Below are positions 1 to 8,561 of a stretch of DNA of 60,822 nucleotides, one piece after another (the first letter of the stretch is position 1; each line of letters starts with the position of its first letter). The notes under the pieces were generated by a model that ran no database searches, was not told where the DNA came from, and saw only the letters and a program-made list of their open reading frames with translations. Origin of the DNA: an uncultured Bacteroidota bacterium (GTDB taxonomy: Bacteria > Bacteroidota > Bacteroidia > Chitinophagales > Saprospiraceae); contig CACLQQ010000006.1 in assembly GCA_902609095.1 (NCBI GenBank), positions 1 to 60,822 of the forward strand, in the 5' to 3' direction. Made by a program: the position numbers and the translations under genes.

Positions 1-349
1 GGTAGAATACTAAAATCATTATCCAACAAGCACCTCAAAAAATAATGGTTCAGCTATCTGTGGGTAATAATTATAAGGACATATATCTCATATAATTCTG
101 AGGCGAGATGTAAGGGGGCATTATATTTCTCCAACATTTACAGGTTAATCTCATATGCCATGAGATAACAGCCCTTTACTTATTGAATATAAATGCAAAG
201 GCCAGTAAAGCAATCAATGGGTTCGTTCTCCCGAGTGTATATCTTTTAAATCCAGACATAGTCTTAGTCGTAATATTCAACAAATATAACTGTACAAGAG
301 ATTATGGAGTTTCTTGAATTCGATAAACTCCTTGAAAATATTGACAAAG
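1..349. other. Leader stretch with no recognised gene
   Basis: The first 45 bases are open in only one plus-strand frame and end in TAA, so they could be the last 14 codons of a gene that begins outside the window. That is too little to name. The rest has no convincing reading frame on either strand. A 7-bp inverted repeat (ATCTCAT at 148-154, ATGAGAT at 160-166) is the only structure I see. The stretch lies downstream of the minus-strand ABC exporter. Confidence 0.4.
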
Positions 350-2113
350 CTACGCTGTTACCTCAGCTCCAAATTGCATAATATATAATTCTCTATATCG
401 ACCTTCATCTAATAGTACCAATTCGTCATGATGACCATGCTCTACTACCTCGCCATGATCCATGACTAAAATAGCATCTGCATGCCTAATCGTAGATAAT
501 CTATGAGCGATTATTATTGATGTGCGTTTCTGAATGAGCTTTTCAATCGCATACTGGATCACTTCTTCTGTTTCTGTATCTATTGATGATGTAGCCTCAT
601 CAAGAATCAAAATATCAGGATCAAATACTAATGCTCTGACAAAAGAAATCAACTGCCTTTGACCTACCGATAGATTTGCTCCTCGTTCCATTACCATATA
701 ATTATACCCATCAACAAGTTTCTGGATATAATCATGAGCTCCTATGGCTTTAGAAGCCTCAAGCACTGTTTCCATTGAAATTTCAGGATCGTTGAGGGTT
801 ATATTTTCGAATACGCTACCATAAAAAAGGAAAACATCTTGTAGAACTATTGCCATTCTCGCCCTAAGCTGATGAAGCTTATAAGTTTTTATCTCTTTAC
901 CATCAATTATTATATTACCATTATCGATATCATAGAATCGGGTTAATAGATTAATCAATGTACTCTTCCCTGAACCTGTGCTACCAACTATAGCCAAGGT
1001 CTTGCCAGCCCCAAGCTTAAAACTAACATCATAAATCACCTGATTCTCCCCATCATAAGCGAAGTTGACATTCCTAAACTCTATATCACCCTTAATCCTG
1101 CTTACTTCTATATAACCGTTGTCTGATATCTGCTCCCTTTTATCAAGTACATCAAATACTCGATCGGCAGCAACCATTCCCATTTGCAAGGTATTGAACT
1201 TGTCAGCTAACATTCTTACTGGCCTAAATAACAAATCTATATACCATGGGAAAGCTAATAAGGCTCCTAATGAAACACTATCACTAATCACATATCTCGC
1301 ACCCAAATAAACTAAAAACGCCAGAGCCAGATACTTTATAAATTCTACAGTTGGAAAAAATATCGCATAGTAAGTAATAGCATCCAAGTTGGCTTGGGTA
1401 TATTTCCCATTAATCTTCTTGAACTTATCCATCTCTTGTTGCTCTGCATTGAAAATCTGAATAATATTCATCCCTGTAATCCTTTCTTGTAGAAAGGCAT
1501 TCATATTGGATAACTGTGTTCTCACTTTCTCAAAAGCTAGTTTCACCTTCTCTTTAAATATGTAAGTAGCGATCATTAATAGCGGCAAAGTTCCCAGTAC
1601 TAGTAAGGTGAGTGGCCAGCTCGTAGCAAACATGATCCCTATCACGGCAAAAATTCCTAAAAGGTCAGCAACCATTGTAATGATCCCCTGAGTAAATACC
1701 GTATTGATCGTTTCAATATCATTGATCGTTCTGGTAGTTACTCTGCCGATAGGTGTCTGATCAAAAAACCTTAATCGCAAAGAAAGTATATGGCGAAAAA
1801 CATCAATTCTCAAATTTCGAACTACGTATTGTCCTAATAATGAGCTATAGTATATCATGAAATATCTCAGGACAGATGTAACGACTATTACTACTACGAA
1901 TACCACTGCAATCTTATAAAGTCCAGGCATATCCTCCAATAGAATATAGTCATCGACCATGACCGAAACCAAATAAGGTCTTAGCATAGAGACAGGAGCT
2001 AATATTACTGCCAGAATGATTGTCGACAGAAAAAGAAATCTATACGGACTAGCAAGTCCAACAATTCTGCTGAATAACCCTAAATCAAACTTTTTCTTCT
2101 TTTTATCTGCCAC
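350..2113 (-). CDS. ABC transporter, fused permease and ATPase (MsbA-like exporter)
   Basis: A half-transporter that would dimerise in the inner membrane and use ATP to export a lipid, drug or peptide. The first ~320 residues hold about six membrane segments (ABC_membrane type), after a short lysine-rich start (MADKKKKK). The ATPase follows: Walker A GSTGSGKST near residue 380, signature LSVGQ near 481, Walker B ILILDEATS near 504 and the H-loop IIAHRLS near 538. The 587-residue length is normal for MsbA/LmrA-like proteins and all catalytic motifs are present. It stands alone, followed by unassigned sequence and preceded by a broken FMN reductase gene, so context gives no substrate. Family call is firm; substrate unknown. 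Confidence 0.95.
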   Translation of the reverse strand: MADKKKKKFDLGLFSRIVGLASPYRFLFLSTIILAVILAPVSMLRPYLVSVMVDDYILLEDMPGLYKIAVVFVVVIVVTSVLRYFMIYYSSLLGQYVVRNLRIDVFRHILSLRLRFFDQTPIGRVTTRTINDIETINTVFTQGIITMVADLLGIFAVIGIMFATSWPLTLLVLGTLPLLMIATYIFKEKVKLAFEKVRTQLSNMNAFLQERITGMNIIQIFNAEQQEMDKFKKINGKYTQANLDAITYYAIFFPTVEFIKYLALAFLVYLGARYVISDSVSLGALLAFPWYIDLLFRPVRMLADKFNTLQMGMVAADRVFDVLDKREQISDNGYIEVSRIKGDIEFRNVNFAYDGENQVIYDVSFKLGAGKTLAIVGSTGSGKSTLINLLTRFYDIDNGNIIIDGKEIKTYKLHQLRARMAIVLQDVFLFYGSVFENITLNDPEISMETVLEASKAIGAHDYIQKLVDGYNYMVMERGANLSVGQRQLISFVRALVFDPDILILDEATSSIDTETEEVIQYAIEKLIQKRTSIIIAHRLSTIRHADAILVMDHGEVVEHGHHDELVLLDEGRYRELYIMQFGAEVTA

Positions 2114-2141
2114 GAGGATATTACTATGCTAAATAACAGGC

Positions 2142-2686
2142 TTATGACTTTATTATTTCCTGTAGTTTTTCAATTTTACTTTTCAACAATGCTTTTAATT
2201 CTGGATTAGTCATTCCCCCTTCCAAAAAAATTTGATAAAATCTGGATATTGATAAAGAGTCCACTATGTGAGCTCCCGTACATGGAAAAGAAGTTAGCGC
2301 TGATTGTAGTGAGTAGCACCACCTCTTCCGCCAGGCGATGTAGATAATAATAACATGGGTTTAGATTCCCATAACTTACCCTCTATCCTACTAATCCAAT
2401 CCATGAGATTCTTGAATGCTGCTGTATAACTTCCGTTATGTTCAGCAAAAGAAATGATAATAGCATTAGACTCCCTGATCAGTTTTTTGAACTCAACAGC
2501 ATGAGGATGAATGCCACTATCATTCTCTCTGTATATTGAATAAATTGACATATCAAAATAATTTAGATCAATGAAATTGACATTAACATCAACTAACTGA
2601 TTTGCGGCATACCTAGCTAATTGAGCATTTATTGAGTTCCTACTTAAGCTTGCTCCGAAGGTTAGTATTGAATCGTTCATTAGCAA
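2142..2686 (-). pseudogene. NADPH-dependent FMN reductase family gene, frameshifted
   Basis: The first 130 codons match the flavodoxin-like NADPH-dependent FMN reductases: a start with GASLSRNS for the phosphate loop, and LLLSTSPGGRGGAT near the C-terminal third. After GGAT the frame runs into HYNQR and a stop at 2294. The missing C-terminus continues in another frame (SLQSALTSFP, then GAHIV, then TNPELK) to a stop at 2142. One lost base near 2308 explains it; restoring it gives a protein of about 181 residues, the usual family size. The enzyme would reduce FMN or quinones with NADPH. No other defect is visible, so a base-calling error remains possible, but the neighbouring genes are also broken. 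Confidence 0.85.
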
Positions 2687-2756
2687 TGATTTACAAACGA
2701 ACGCATCGAATGCTACAAAGTTGAATTATTAGAAATATAGTCTCATAATTGCATCT

Positions 2757-3362
2757 ATGTTTAATGCAATAGTACTCGCTGCAGGAAGATCAGAGAGGAT
2801 GGGCGTCAGAAATAAGTTAACCCTAAATCTGAACGAGGGTACTATCATATCAACCGTCATAAAGCAACTTAAAAAAAGTCAGGTTGGAAAAATAATCGTA
2901 GTTACAGGTCATGAACATAAAGATATAATTGAAGCTATAAAAGGAATTCCTGATTTGCAGATAGTACATAATGCAAAATATAAAAAAGGTCAAATGACCA
3001 GTATCAAAGCAGGATTGAGCGGCATAGATACACGTTGTGAAGGTTTCTTAGTATGCTTAGGAGATATGCCTTCAATAACAGGAACAGAATATGATCTGAT
3101 CATGAATGAATACAGATCTATTAACTCTAATGTGTCACACCCAATAACAAGACCAGTATATAAAGACACCATAGGGCACCCTGTGATATTTCATTCAATT
3201 TATAAAAATGAGATTCTCAAAGCTTGGCACAACGCTGATTGTAGACAAGTCATACAACAACACAAAAAGAACTATCATCCTGTACCAGTCAGTTCAGTAA
3301 ATTTCTTTATGGACATAGACAATGAGGAGGAATATAATAGTTTGATTAAATGCACATCTTGA
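2757..3362 (+). CDS. MobA-like NTP transferase (molybdenum cofactor nucleotidyltransferase type)
   Basis: A Rossmann-type nucleotidyltransferase. The N-terminal nucleotide-binding motif LAAGRSERMG spans residues 7-16, with a lysine at about 20, and the metal-binding GDMP motif is near residue 102. GHPVIF in the C-terminal half is also typical of MocA/MobA-like proteins, which transfer CMP or GMP to molybdopterin. At 201 residues it has the normal length and looks intact, which is striking between broken genes on both sides. No molybdoenzyme or XdhC-type partner lies in the window, so the cofactor role is by family only. It is divergent from the FMN reductase pseudogene and 21 bp before the haem lipoprotein pseudogene. 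Confidence 0.8.
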   Translation: MFNAIVLAAGRSERMGVRNKLTLNLNEGTIISTVIKQLKKSQVGKIIVVTGHEHKDIIEAIKGIPDLQIVHNAKYKKGQMTSIKAGLSGIDTRCEGFLVCLGDMPSITGTEYDLIMNEYRSINSNVSHPITRPVYKDTIGHPVIFHSIYKNEILKAWHNADCRQVIQQHKKNYHPVPVSSVNFFMDIDNEEEYNSLIKCTS

Positions 3363-3383
3363 TACATCCTATATAATTAGCTA

Positions 3384-3766
3384 ATGATTAAAAGAGTATT
3401 ACTATTTAGCATTTTTTCTCTCATATTGGTATCATGTGCATCCGACGTATTAGAATCAAATAATACTGATTGTGGTGGAGAAGTATCATACGATAATGGC
3501 ATTAAGGAGATTATCGATGAAACCTGCGCATATAGCGGCTGTCATAACGGAGCAGGAAGTGCTCCCGGTGATTATCGCTCATTTGAAGGAATGCAGCGAT
3601 TTATATATAATGGAAGTTTGGAGAGCGTGTAATAGATGTCAAAGAAAATCCTACAAGAGGGATGCCACCTGACAGGATCATTTATCCTGAGACTCTACAA
3701 GATGATTTAACTGAAACGCAACTTGAACTGATTACCTGTTGGATTCAAAACAACTTTCCTGAATAA
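3384..3766 (+). pseudogene. Haem c-type lipoprotein gene, frameshifted
   Basis: It begins with a lipoprotein signal (hydrophobic stretch, then LVSCAS as lipobox) and then carries CAYSGCH, a CxxxCH-like haem attachment motif, in a region that resembles the small cytochrome-like lipoproteins of Bacteroidota. The frame stops at 3632 after GSLESV. The rest continues in another frame (VIDVKENPTRGMPP, later ELITCWI) to a stop at 3766. One lost base near 3626 would restore a protein of about 127 residues. The methionine in RGMPP could be the distal haem ligand. Starts 21 bp after the MobA-like gene, so the two may have been co-transcribed. Function beyond haem binding is unknown. Confidence 0.75.
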
Positions 3767-3789
3767 TTTTATTTTAATGGGATATAAGT

Positions 3790-4498
3790 ATATTAGATAA
3801 GGTAGCTTATGTAACTGGAGGCTCTAAGGGTATGGATTGGGTATTGCAGAAGCCCTGGCAGCACAAGAAGTCAATGTTTCTATCACTGGACGAAACAAGT
3901 CTGCAGTTGAAGCCTCAGCAACCGCAATTAATAAGAAATATCCAGATTCATGCATGGGTATTGTTGCGGACGTCCGTAATCCTGATGGGCAGGTTAATGC
4001 TATACAGAATACTATTGCGACGTGGGGGAAAGTAGATATCTGAATAGCCAATGCAGGTCTTGGACATTTTGATTCAATTGAGAATCTATCAATATAACAG
4101 TTGAATAAAGTCATTGATATTAATTTGACAGGCACATTTCATACTGTCAAGGCAAGTTTAGAAGCATTAAAAGAAACTCAAGGATATTTCATAATCATAG
4201 CAAGTTTGGCTGACTCGAATTTCTTTGCCAATGGATCAGCATATAATGCTAGTAAATATGGTGTAGTTGGATTCACTCAAGCTGTTATGTAGGATCTCAG
4301 AAAACATGGAATAAAGGTCACCACTATAATGCTGGGATCTTTGGCAACATACCTTAACAATCATAGGCCTAATGATCAGGATTCATGGAAGATCCAACCT
4401 GAAGACTTAGGTCAAATGGTGGTCGATTTACTGAAGATGCACCCGAGAACATTACCGAGTAAAATAGAGGTAAGGCCTTCAATCCACCTAAAAAGTAG
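3790..4498 (+). pseudogene. Short-chain dehydrogenase/reductase gene, heavily decayed
   Basis: Pieces in sequence order rebuild one SDR of about 235 residues. They are TGGSKG then GLGIAEAL (the glycine-rich NAD(P) loop, split by a lost base near 3833), NAGLGHFD, SAYNASKYG (the YxxxK catalytic pair) and the ending EVRPS..PPKK with a stop at 4498, reached after a second lost base near 4482. In-frame stops sit at 4041 (TGA), 4095 (TAA) and 4290 (TAG); the TAG stands where a Gln codon (one C-to-T change) would fit. The start is probably ATA at 3790, which may be a mutated ATG. With two frameshifts, three stops and no start codon, this is clearly dead. Confidence 0.9.
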
Positions 4499-4535
4499 TC
4501 CTCCCCAAGAGACCAATTTCATTATCTCACAGAAT

Positions 4536-5049
4536 TTGTGCATTAGAATTCTCTCAATCATATGTCTGATACCCTTCTGTAATCCTAATGAAATGATATA
4601 TCAAAAAACGAAAGCAGATGGGTCAGTAAACTATGATTATGGTCATGTCTGAAGTGTCCCTGATATGAATAGGACGAGAGACACCAATATGGTATATAGA
4701 GTGGTCTTGGATATACACAATTCCCCAAAGTCCAATGAAGAGTTAAATCCCAGATCGACACCTTAACACGTTTCATAAATATGTTAGAGCAGGAGTCCCG
4801 ATAATGAATTTACAAGTAGTTGGAGTATTTCATAATAAAGCGACTAAGGATCTACTGCAACCAAAAGAATATGAGAGTAGACATGGACATGTTAATAAGA
4901 TCTATGAACTGATTACACAACTATCAGATACTGGAGTAGGACTTATATTTTGTGGACGATCATAGTATTTTAGAGATATCCCCTAAGGACTCTTTCATCC
5001 CCAAACTCAGTTGAGCCTATCAGCGATGACAACAATTATGGAACTTTAA
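4536..5049 (+). pseudogene. DsrE-family protein gene, decayed
   Basis: The fragments resemble secreted DsrE/DsrF-like proteins of Bacteroidota. They are a hydrophobic leader (RILSIICLIPFC), then YDYGHV, VYRVVLDIHNSPKSNEELNP, the conserved RAGVP, LQVVGVFHNKATKDLL, the GLIFCGRS cysteine motif and LSAMTTIM. Defects are TGA at 4650, lost bases near 4753 and 4783, TAG at 4963 and TAA at 4984. The conserved Cys of the FCG motif is still encoded. Family members have roles in sulfur trafficking or are uncharacterised; this copy cannot make a full product. The exact 3' end is uncertain (5049 to about 5095), and it faces the CDGSH pseudogene tail to tail. Confidence 0.75.
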
Positions 5050-5078
5050 TAGCAATTAGCTTAAACCCTAATCAACTT

Positions 5079-5329
5079 TTAGACTTTCGAATTATCAGAC
5101 TTGTGAGATCCATCACAGAATTGTGGACGTTCTGATTACTTACAAGTGCACATAGGGTACATCTTAGTTTTTTCTACTGTTATTATAATAGGATCGAAAT
5201 CTGATCCTTTATGAGCCCCGTCGCACAAGGGTTGATTCGTATTCCCCCACAACTGCACCAGAAGTATTTCTTTCCAGCTTCTAATGCTAATCTAATAGGT
5301 ACAGTACCTCCTACTTTTGGATTAGCCAT
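5079..5329 (-). pseudogene. CDGSH-type iron-sulfur domain protein gene, decayed
   Basis: Read on the minus strand, the start MANPKVGGTVPI leads to YFWCSCG. One lost base near 5225 must then be restored to reach TNQPLCDGAHKGSDF, the first CDGSH cluster motif (CxC...CDGxH). The second motif follows as CTCK, an in-frame TAA, then QFCDGSH. With both defects repaired the product is 83 residues with two CDGSH motifs, the usual length for small bacterial mitoNEET-like proteins. Such proteins bind a [2Fe-2S] cluster through three Cys and one His. It was found only by reading through breaks, since no single frame is long. Its tail abuts or slightly overlaps the DsrE remnant. Confidence 0.85.
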
Positions 5330-5425
5330 ATTCAAGTTAGTTTAGGTTTTGATTTGATTAGATGATGGCCTAAGCGTATCATAGCAATGCGGTTCATCAA
5401 AAGCAAATAAAAACTACGTTTCCAG

Positions 5426-6116
5426 ATGTCTGATATCAAATCAATAAAGTCTTGGGCAGAGGAAGATAGACCAAGAGAAAAACTATCCCAAAAAGGGAAA
5501 GAGAGTCTATCAAATGCAGAATTGTTAGCAATAATTATGAGCTCAGGATCGAAAGACGAGTCAGCCGTGAGTTTAGCTAAACGAATCTTGACACAAGCAG
5601 AATCACTTAATAATTTGGGAAGGCAAAGTTTAGAGTTCTTCATGAGTTTCAAAGGAATCGGTGAAGCTAAAGCAATTACCATTGCTGCCGCACTGGAATT
5701 AGGGAGACGACGACAAGCAGAACCTTCCAAAGAAAAAAAGTCGATAACAAGTAGCGCAGATGCCTACGAAGTCATCGCACATCGATTGGCTGATTTGAAT
5801 AATGAAGAGTTTTGGGTGGTGCTACTGAATAATAAAAATCACATCATTTCTCAAGAGCGTATATTCACCGGCGGTGTTAGTGCAATAGTTGTTGATGCTA
5901 AACTTGTTTTCAAATCAGCATTATCAAAGCTCGCAAGTCGAATTATTCTGTATCACAATCACCCAATTGGCAGTATAAAACCCAGTCAACAGGATATATC
6001 ACTTACGAAAAAATTGAGTCAAGCCGGTGGGTTTATTAGACATCAGCGTAGTTGATCATATCATCATTGGAGAAAAAGGGTATTATAGCTTAAAAGATGA
6101 AGATCTACTGATCTAA
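5426..6116 (+). pseudogene. radC: RadC family protein (JAB/MPN domain), frameshifted near the C-terminus
   Basis: RadC has an N-terminal helix-hairpin-helix part (FKGIGEAKA, residues ~73-81) and a C-terminal JAB/MPN metalloprotease-like domain. HNHP at about residue 177, with the following PSQQD, provides the metal ligands, and these are present. The frame then runs off after QAGG into FIRHQRS and a stop at 6055. The expected ending (DISVVDHIIIGEKGYYSL) is in another frame to a stop at 6116. Removing one T from the run near 6029 restores a 229-residue protein. The 209-residue shortened product still has its metal site but lacks the last strands, so partial function cannot be ruled out. The repaired end overlaps the convergent glycosyltransferase by 12 bp. 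Confidence 0.85.
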
Positions 6117-7193
6117 TTCGTGGTAGAGCTCTATATATTGATCGATAGTCTCCTGCAATAAGAATTGCTTCATTTCAGTATTGTTCCACTCTTCTTTCAG
6201 TGCGCTTTGCATAGCCTTTGCTAAACCTGCAGGAGTATGTGAGTCCATAGTAATAAACTGACCACTGACAACCTCACTTAATGCACCTCGCCCTGAACTG
6301 ACAATCGGTGTCCCTATTGCCATTGTTTCCACTGCAGCATAACAGAAACCTTCACTGTAAGATGGAATTAAAATACAGTGAGCAGATTTAATACTCTTCT
6401 TAAGTTCACTAAAGGGTTTACTTGATTCGATAGTCAGTAGGTCCTTTGAAAGATTTAGTTCATTGATCAAAGTCGTAACCTTCTCAAGCAATGGTTCTTC
6501 TGGCAAGATCAATTTAACCCTAAAGTTGATAGAAGTCTTGATAAGAGGAATTGCACTGAGTAAAAGATCTATCCCTTTAGAATATCCCACCCGTCCGAAA
6601 AATAAGAACTGAAATTCCTCAGGATTTTTTGATCCTTCTAATCCTTCAAAGTCGTTATAATCTATACCATTATAAATTCGAATAAGCTTAGAATCAGGAA
6701 CACCAACCTCCAACAATGCAAACTTGGTATAATCTGATACCGCAATGAACCTATGAAAAGGAAGTGACCCCAACAACCTTTCAAATGCAGAATTGAGATA
6801 ACGGCTCAGTGTATTCAGCCAAGGAAGTTCAAACCATAGATTACCCCAATACTCATGAAATGTAATAATGACATTTTTCCGTCTGAGAAGTCCAACAATC
6901 CAAGCTGGTAAGCCAGCATTATAAGATGTTGTATGTATCACTTTGACCCCTGAAGCTTGCCATAAACCTGGTATCCATGCTAAAAATGTGAATATATATC
7001 TATTGAAAAATCTATATCTAATCACTTCTACGCCTTCTATGATTTCTCTAAATTTTAAACTCGAATCGTACTTATTAGTCAGTACTGTTACTTTATACCC
7101 CCTTTTGACTAATTGTCCAGCCAAAGACTTGAATAAGGTCTCTACACCTCCAACATGAGGCTCGTAGTATTCAAGAAGAAATAAGACTTTCAT
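6105..7193 (-). CDS. Glycosyltransferase family 4
   Basis: A GT-B fold retaining glycosyltransferase, acting in the cytoplasm at the membrane on polysaccharide or glycolipid. The N-terminal acceptor domain starts MKVLFLLEYYEPHVGGVETL. The C-terminal domain has the donor-site pattern EGFCYAAVE (E-x7-E) near residue 282, followed by GTPIVSS. Its 362 residues are typical and nothing is missing. A DUF2304 membrane protein lies 21 bp upstream on the same strand, a pairing often seen with polysaccharide or lipid glycosyltransferases, so the two probably form one transcript. The sugar and acceptor cannot be told from sequence. Confidence 0.93.
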   Translation of the reverse strand: MKVLFLLEYYEPHVGGVETLFKSLAGQLVKRGYKVTVLTNKYDSSLKFREIIEGVEVIRYRFFNRYIFTFLAWIPGLWQASGVKVIHTTSYNAGLPAWIVGLLRRKNVIITFHEYWGNLWFELPWLNTLSRYLNSAFERLLGSLPFHRFIAVSDYTKFALLEVGVPDSKLIRIYNGIDYNDFEGLEGSKNPEEFQFLFFGRVGYSKGIDLLLSAIPLIKTSINFRVKLILPEEPLLEKVTTLINELNLSKDLLTIESSKPFSELKKSIKSAHCILIPSYSEGFCYAAVETMAIGTPIVSSGRGALSEVVSGQFITMDSHTPAGLAKAMQSALKEEWNNTEMKQFLLQETIDQYIELYHELDQ

Positions 7194-7214
7194 ACAGCTC
7201 TCTAAGGTTCAAGC

Positions 7215-7616
7215 TTAGATCTTATTGATGAGCTTAGACTTTTCTTGTTTTCGTATTTCGTTGATACGTTTACGCTCTAATTCTCTTATCTTATTCTCAT
7301 CAAGGGCAAGTTGCCTGACTAGCTCTGTAATCTTGCGGTCCATATTCTCAATCTTAGCAGATAGATAAAAGGCAAGAATTATAACAAAAGCTAAGGAAAC
7401 AAAAATGATCGCATTAATATTACTCTTAATCCCAAGCAAATTTGCTAATTGAGTAGAGAACTCATGAGGAACAACCCCTAATACGGCGATAACAGACCAG
7501 AAACCTAACCAAATAAAATTGGTGAAGATAAATTTACGTCTACGTCGCAGTTCTACTACAATCCTATAGATGTAATATAATGATAAGGCTGGTGCTATTA
7601 GTTGGTAAACCTCCAA
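7215..7616 (-). CDS. DUF2304-type small membrane protein
   Basis: A 133-residue protein with three probable membrane helices (residues ~3-18, ~33-53 and ~67-87), followed by a charged helix of about 45 residues (KIENMDRKITEL..., ending KLINKI) likely to form a coiled coil in the cytoplasm. This layout matches the DUF2304 family, whose members accompany glycosyltransferases. It lies directly upstream of the GT4 gene on the same strand. A role as membrane partner or scaffold for the transferase is inference; no catalytic motif is visible. The start at 7616 puts the first helix right at the N-terminus, as in the family. Confidence 0.75.
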   Translation of the reverse strand: MEVYQLIAPALSLYYIYRIVVELRRRRKFIFTNFIWLGFWSVIAVLGVVPHEFSTQLANLLGIKSNINAIIFVSLAFVIILAFYLSAKIENMDRKITELVRQLALDENKIRELERKRINEIRKQEKSKLINKI

Positions 7617-7722
7617 TGATCTATTATTAGATATAAAAATATACCAATATCATGCCTAAAACTATAATAAATGAATTTAACTGTGTTATACAACTTAAAT
7701 TGGGGATTTCTACTTAAATAAG

Positions 7723-8073
7723 TTACACGGCAAAACTCTCCCCACACCCACAAGTGCGAGCAGCATTCGGGTTGTTAAAGTAAAATCCTTTCCCGTTGAG
7801 TCCTCCACTAAACTCGAGTGTTGTATTACATAGGTATAAGAAACTTCTTAAGTCTGTAACCACTTTAACTCCGTTGTCTTCGAACACTTGATCACCCTCC
7901 TTAGACACGTTGTCAAAATCCATATTATAGGTAAGTCCTGAACATCCACCACTGGTCACAGAGATCCTGACGAAGTAATCTTTTGTCAAAGCTTCTTGAC
8001 CTTTTAGTTCGGCTATTTTTTCCTTTGCGCTTTCAGCAACGTACAACATAGTCTCAATTGTTTTGGTAAGCAA
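7723..8073 (-). CDS. iscA: IscA/HesB-type iron-sulfur cluster carrier
   Basis: An A-type carrier that receives Fe-S clusters or iron and passes them to target enzymes. The three conserved cysteines are present in SGGCSG (C44) and TCGCGESF (C108 and C110, counted from the first ATG). Length is 116 residues, or 108 from the second ATG at 8049 (MLYVAESAKEKI), which fits the family better and is the start I prefer. It is the last gene of iscS-iscU-iscA, 37 bp after iscU. No IscR, HscA, HscB or ferredoxin follows, which is common in Bacteroidota. Confidence 0.93.
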   Translation of the reverse strand: MLTKTIETMLYVAESAKEKIAELKGQEALTKDYFVRISVTSGGCSGLTYNMDFDNVSKEGDQVFEDNGVKVVTDLRSFLYLCNTTLEFSGGLNGKGFYFNNPNAARTCGCGESFAV

Positions 8074-8110
8074 TTAGGCAGTACGGTAACAGATGACTTC
8101 TATGTAGAAG

Positions 8111-8503
8111 TTAATCTGCTATCTCATTTTTAGTCTTATAATCCTTTATAGCTCTCTTTATTGCATCTTCCGCTAATACAGAACAGTGAATCTTAACTGG
8201 AGGCAATGCCAACTCTTCTACTATATCCATATTATCTATTTTCATAGCATCTTCGATCGATTTACCCTTTAGCCACTCAGTAGCTAATGAGCTCGATGCA
8301 ATAGCAGATCCGCAACCAAAAGTCTTGAATTTAGCGTCTTTAATAGTTTGAGATGACTCTTCTACTTCGATTTGTAATCTCATCACGTCACCACATTCTG
8401 GAGCTCCGACTAATCCTGTTCCTACAGTGCGCTTTGTTTTATCCAGAGTTCCAACATTTTTAGGATTCTTGAAATGTTCTAAGACTTTTTCTGAATATGC
8501 CAT
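8111..8503 (-). CDS. iscU: Iron-sulfur cluster scaffold IscU
   Basis: The scaffold on which IscS-derived sulfur and iron build a [2Fe-2S] cluster. All three ligand cysteines are present: C37 in APECGD, C64 in TFGCGSAIASS and C107 in KIHCSVLAEDA. The LPPVKIHCS segment is the docking site for an HscA-type chaperone in the IscU family. The 130-residue length and the start (MAYSEKVLEHFKNP) are standard. It lies between iscS (58 bp upstream) and iscA (37 bp downstream) on one strand, almost certainly an operon. Confidence 0.96.
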   Translation of the reverse strand: MAYSEKVLEHFKNPKNVGTLDKTKRTVGTGLVGAPECGDVMRLQIEVEESSQTIKDAKFKTFGCGSAIASSSLATEWLKGKSIEDAMKIDNMDIVEELALPPVKIHCSVLAEDAIKRAIKDYKTKNEIAD

Positions 8504-8561
8504 TTTGTTCTTAGTTTATTTTGGTAACAAAAATATAATCTATAAAGTTCCTATTCTTCTC

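Noticed and set aside
3832-4652. Several short plus-strand frames as separate small genes
   Set aside because: Together they rebuild one SDR and the start of the DsrE-like gene; none makes sense alone.
3790-5049. Stop-codon reassignment or selenocysteine to explain in-frame stops
   Set aside because: TGA, TAA and TAG all occur with frameshifts in the same genes, while intact genes use all three as normal stops. No SECIS-like hairpin was seen.
5332-5730. 132-codon minus-strand frame opposite radC
   Set aside because: Shadow of radC; no domain or similarity visible.
5426-6116. Programmed ribosomal frameshift in radC
   Set aside because: No slippery heptamer or following hairpin is evident near 6029, and the neighbours are pseudogenes.
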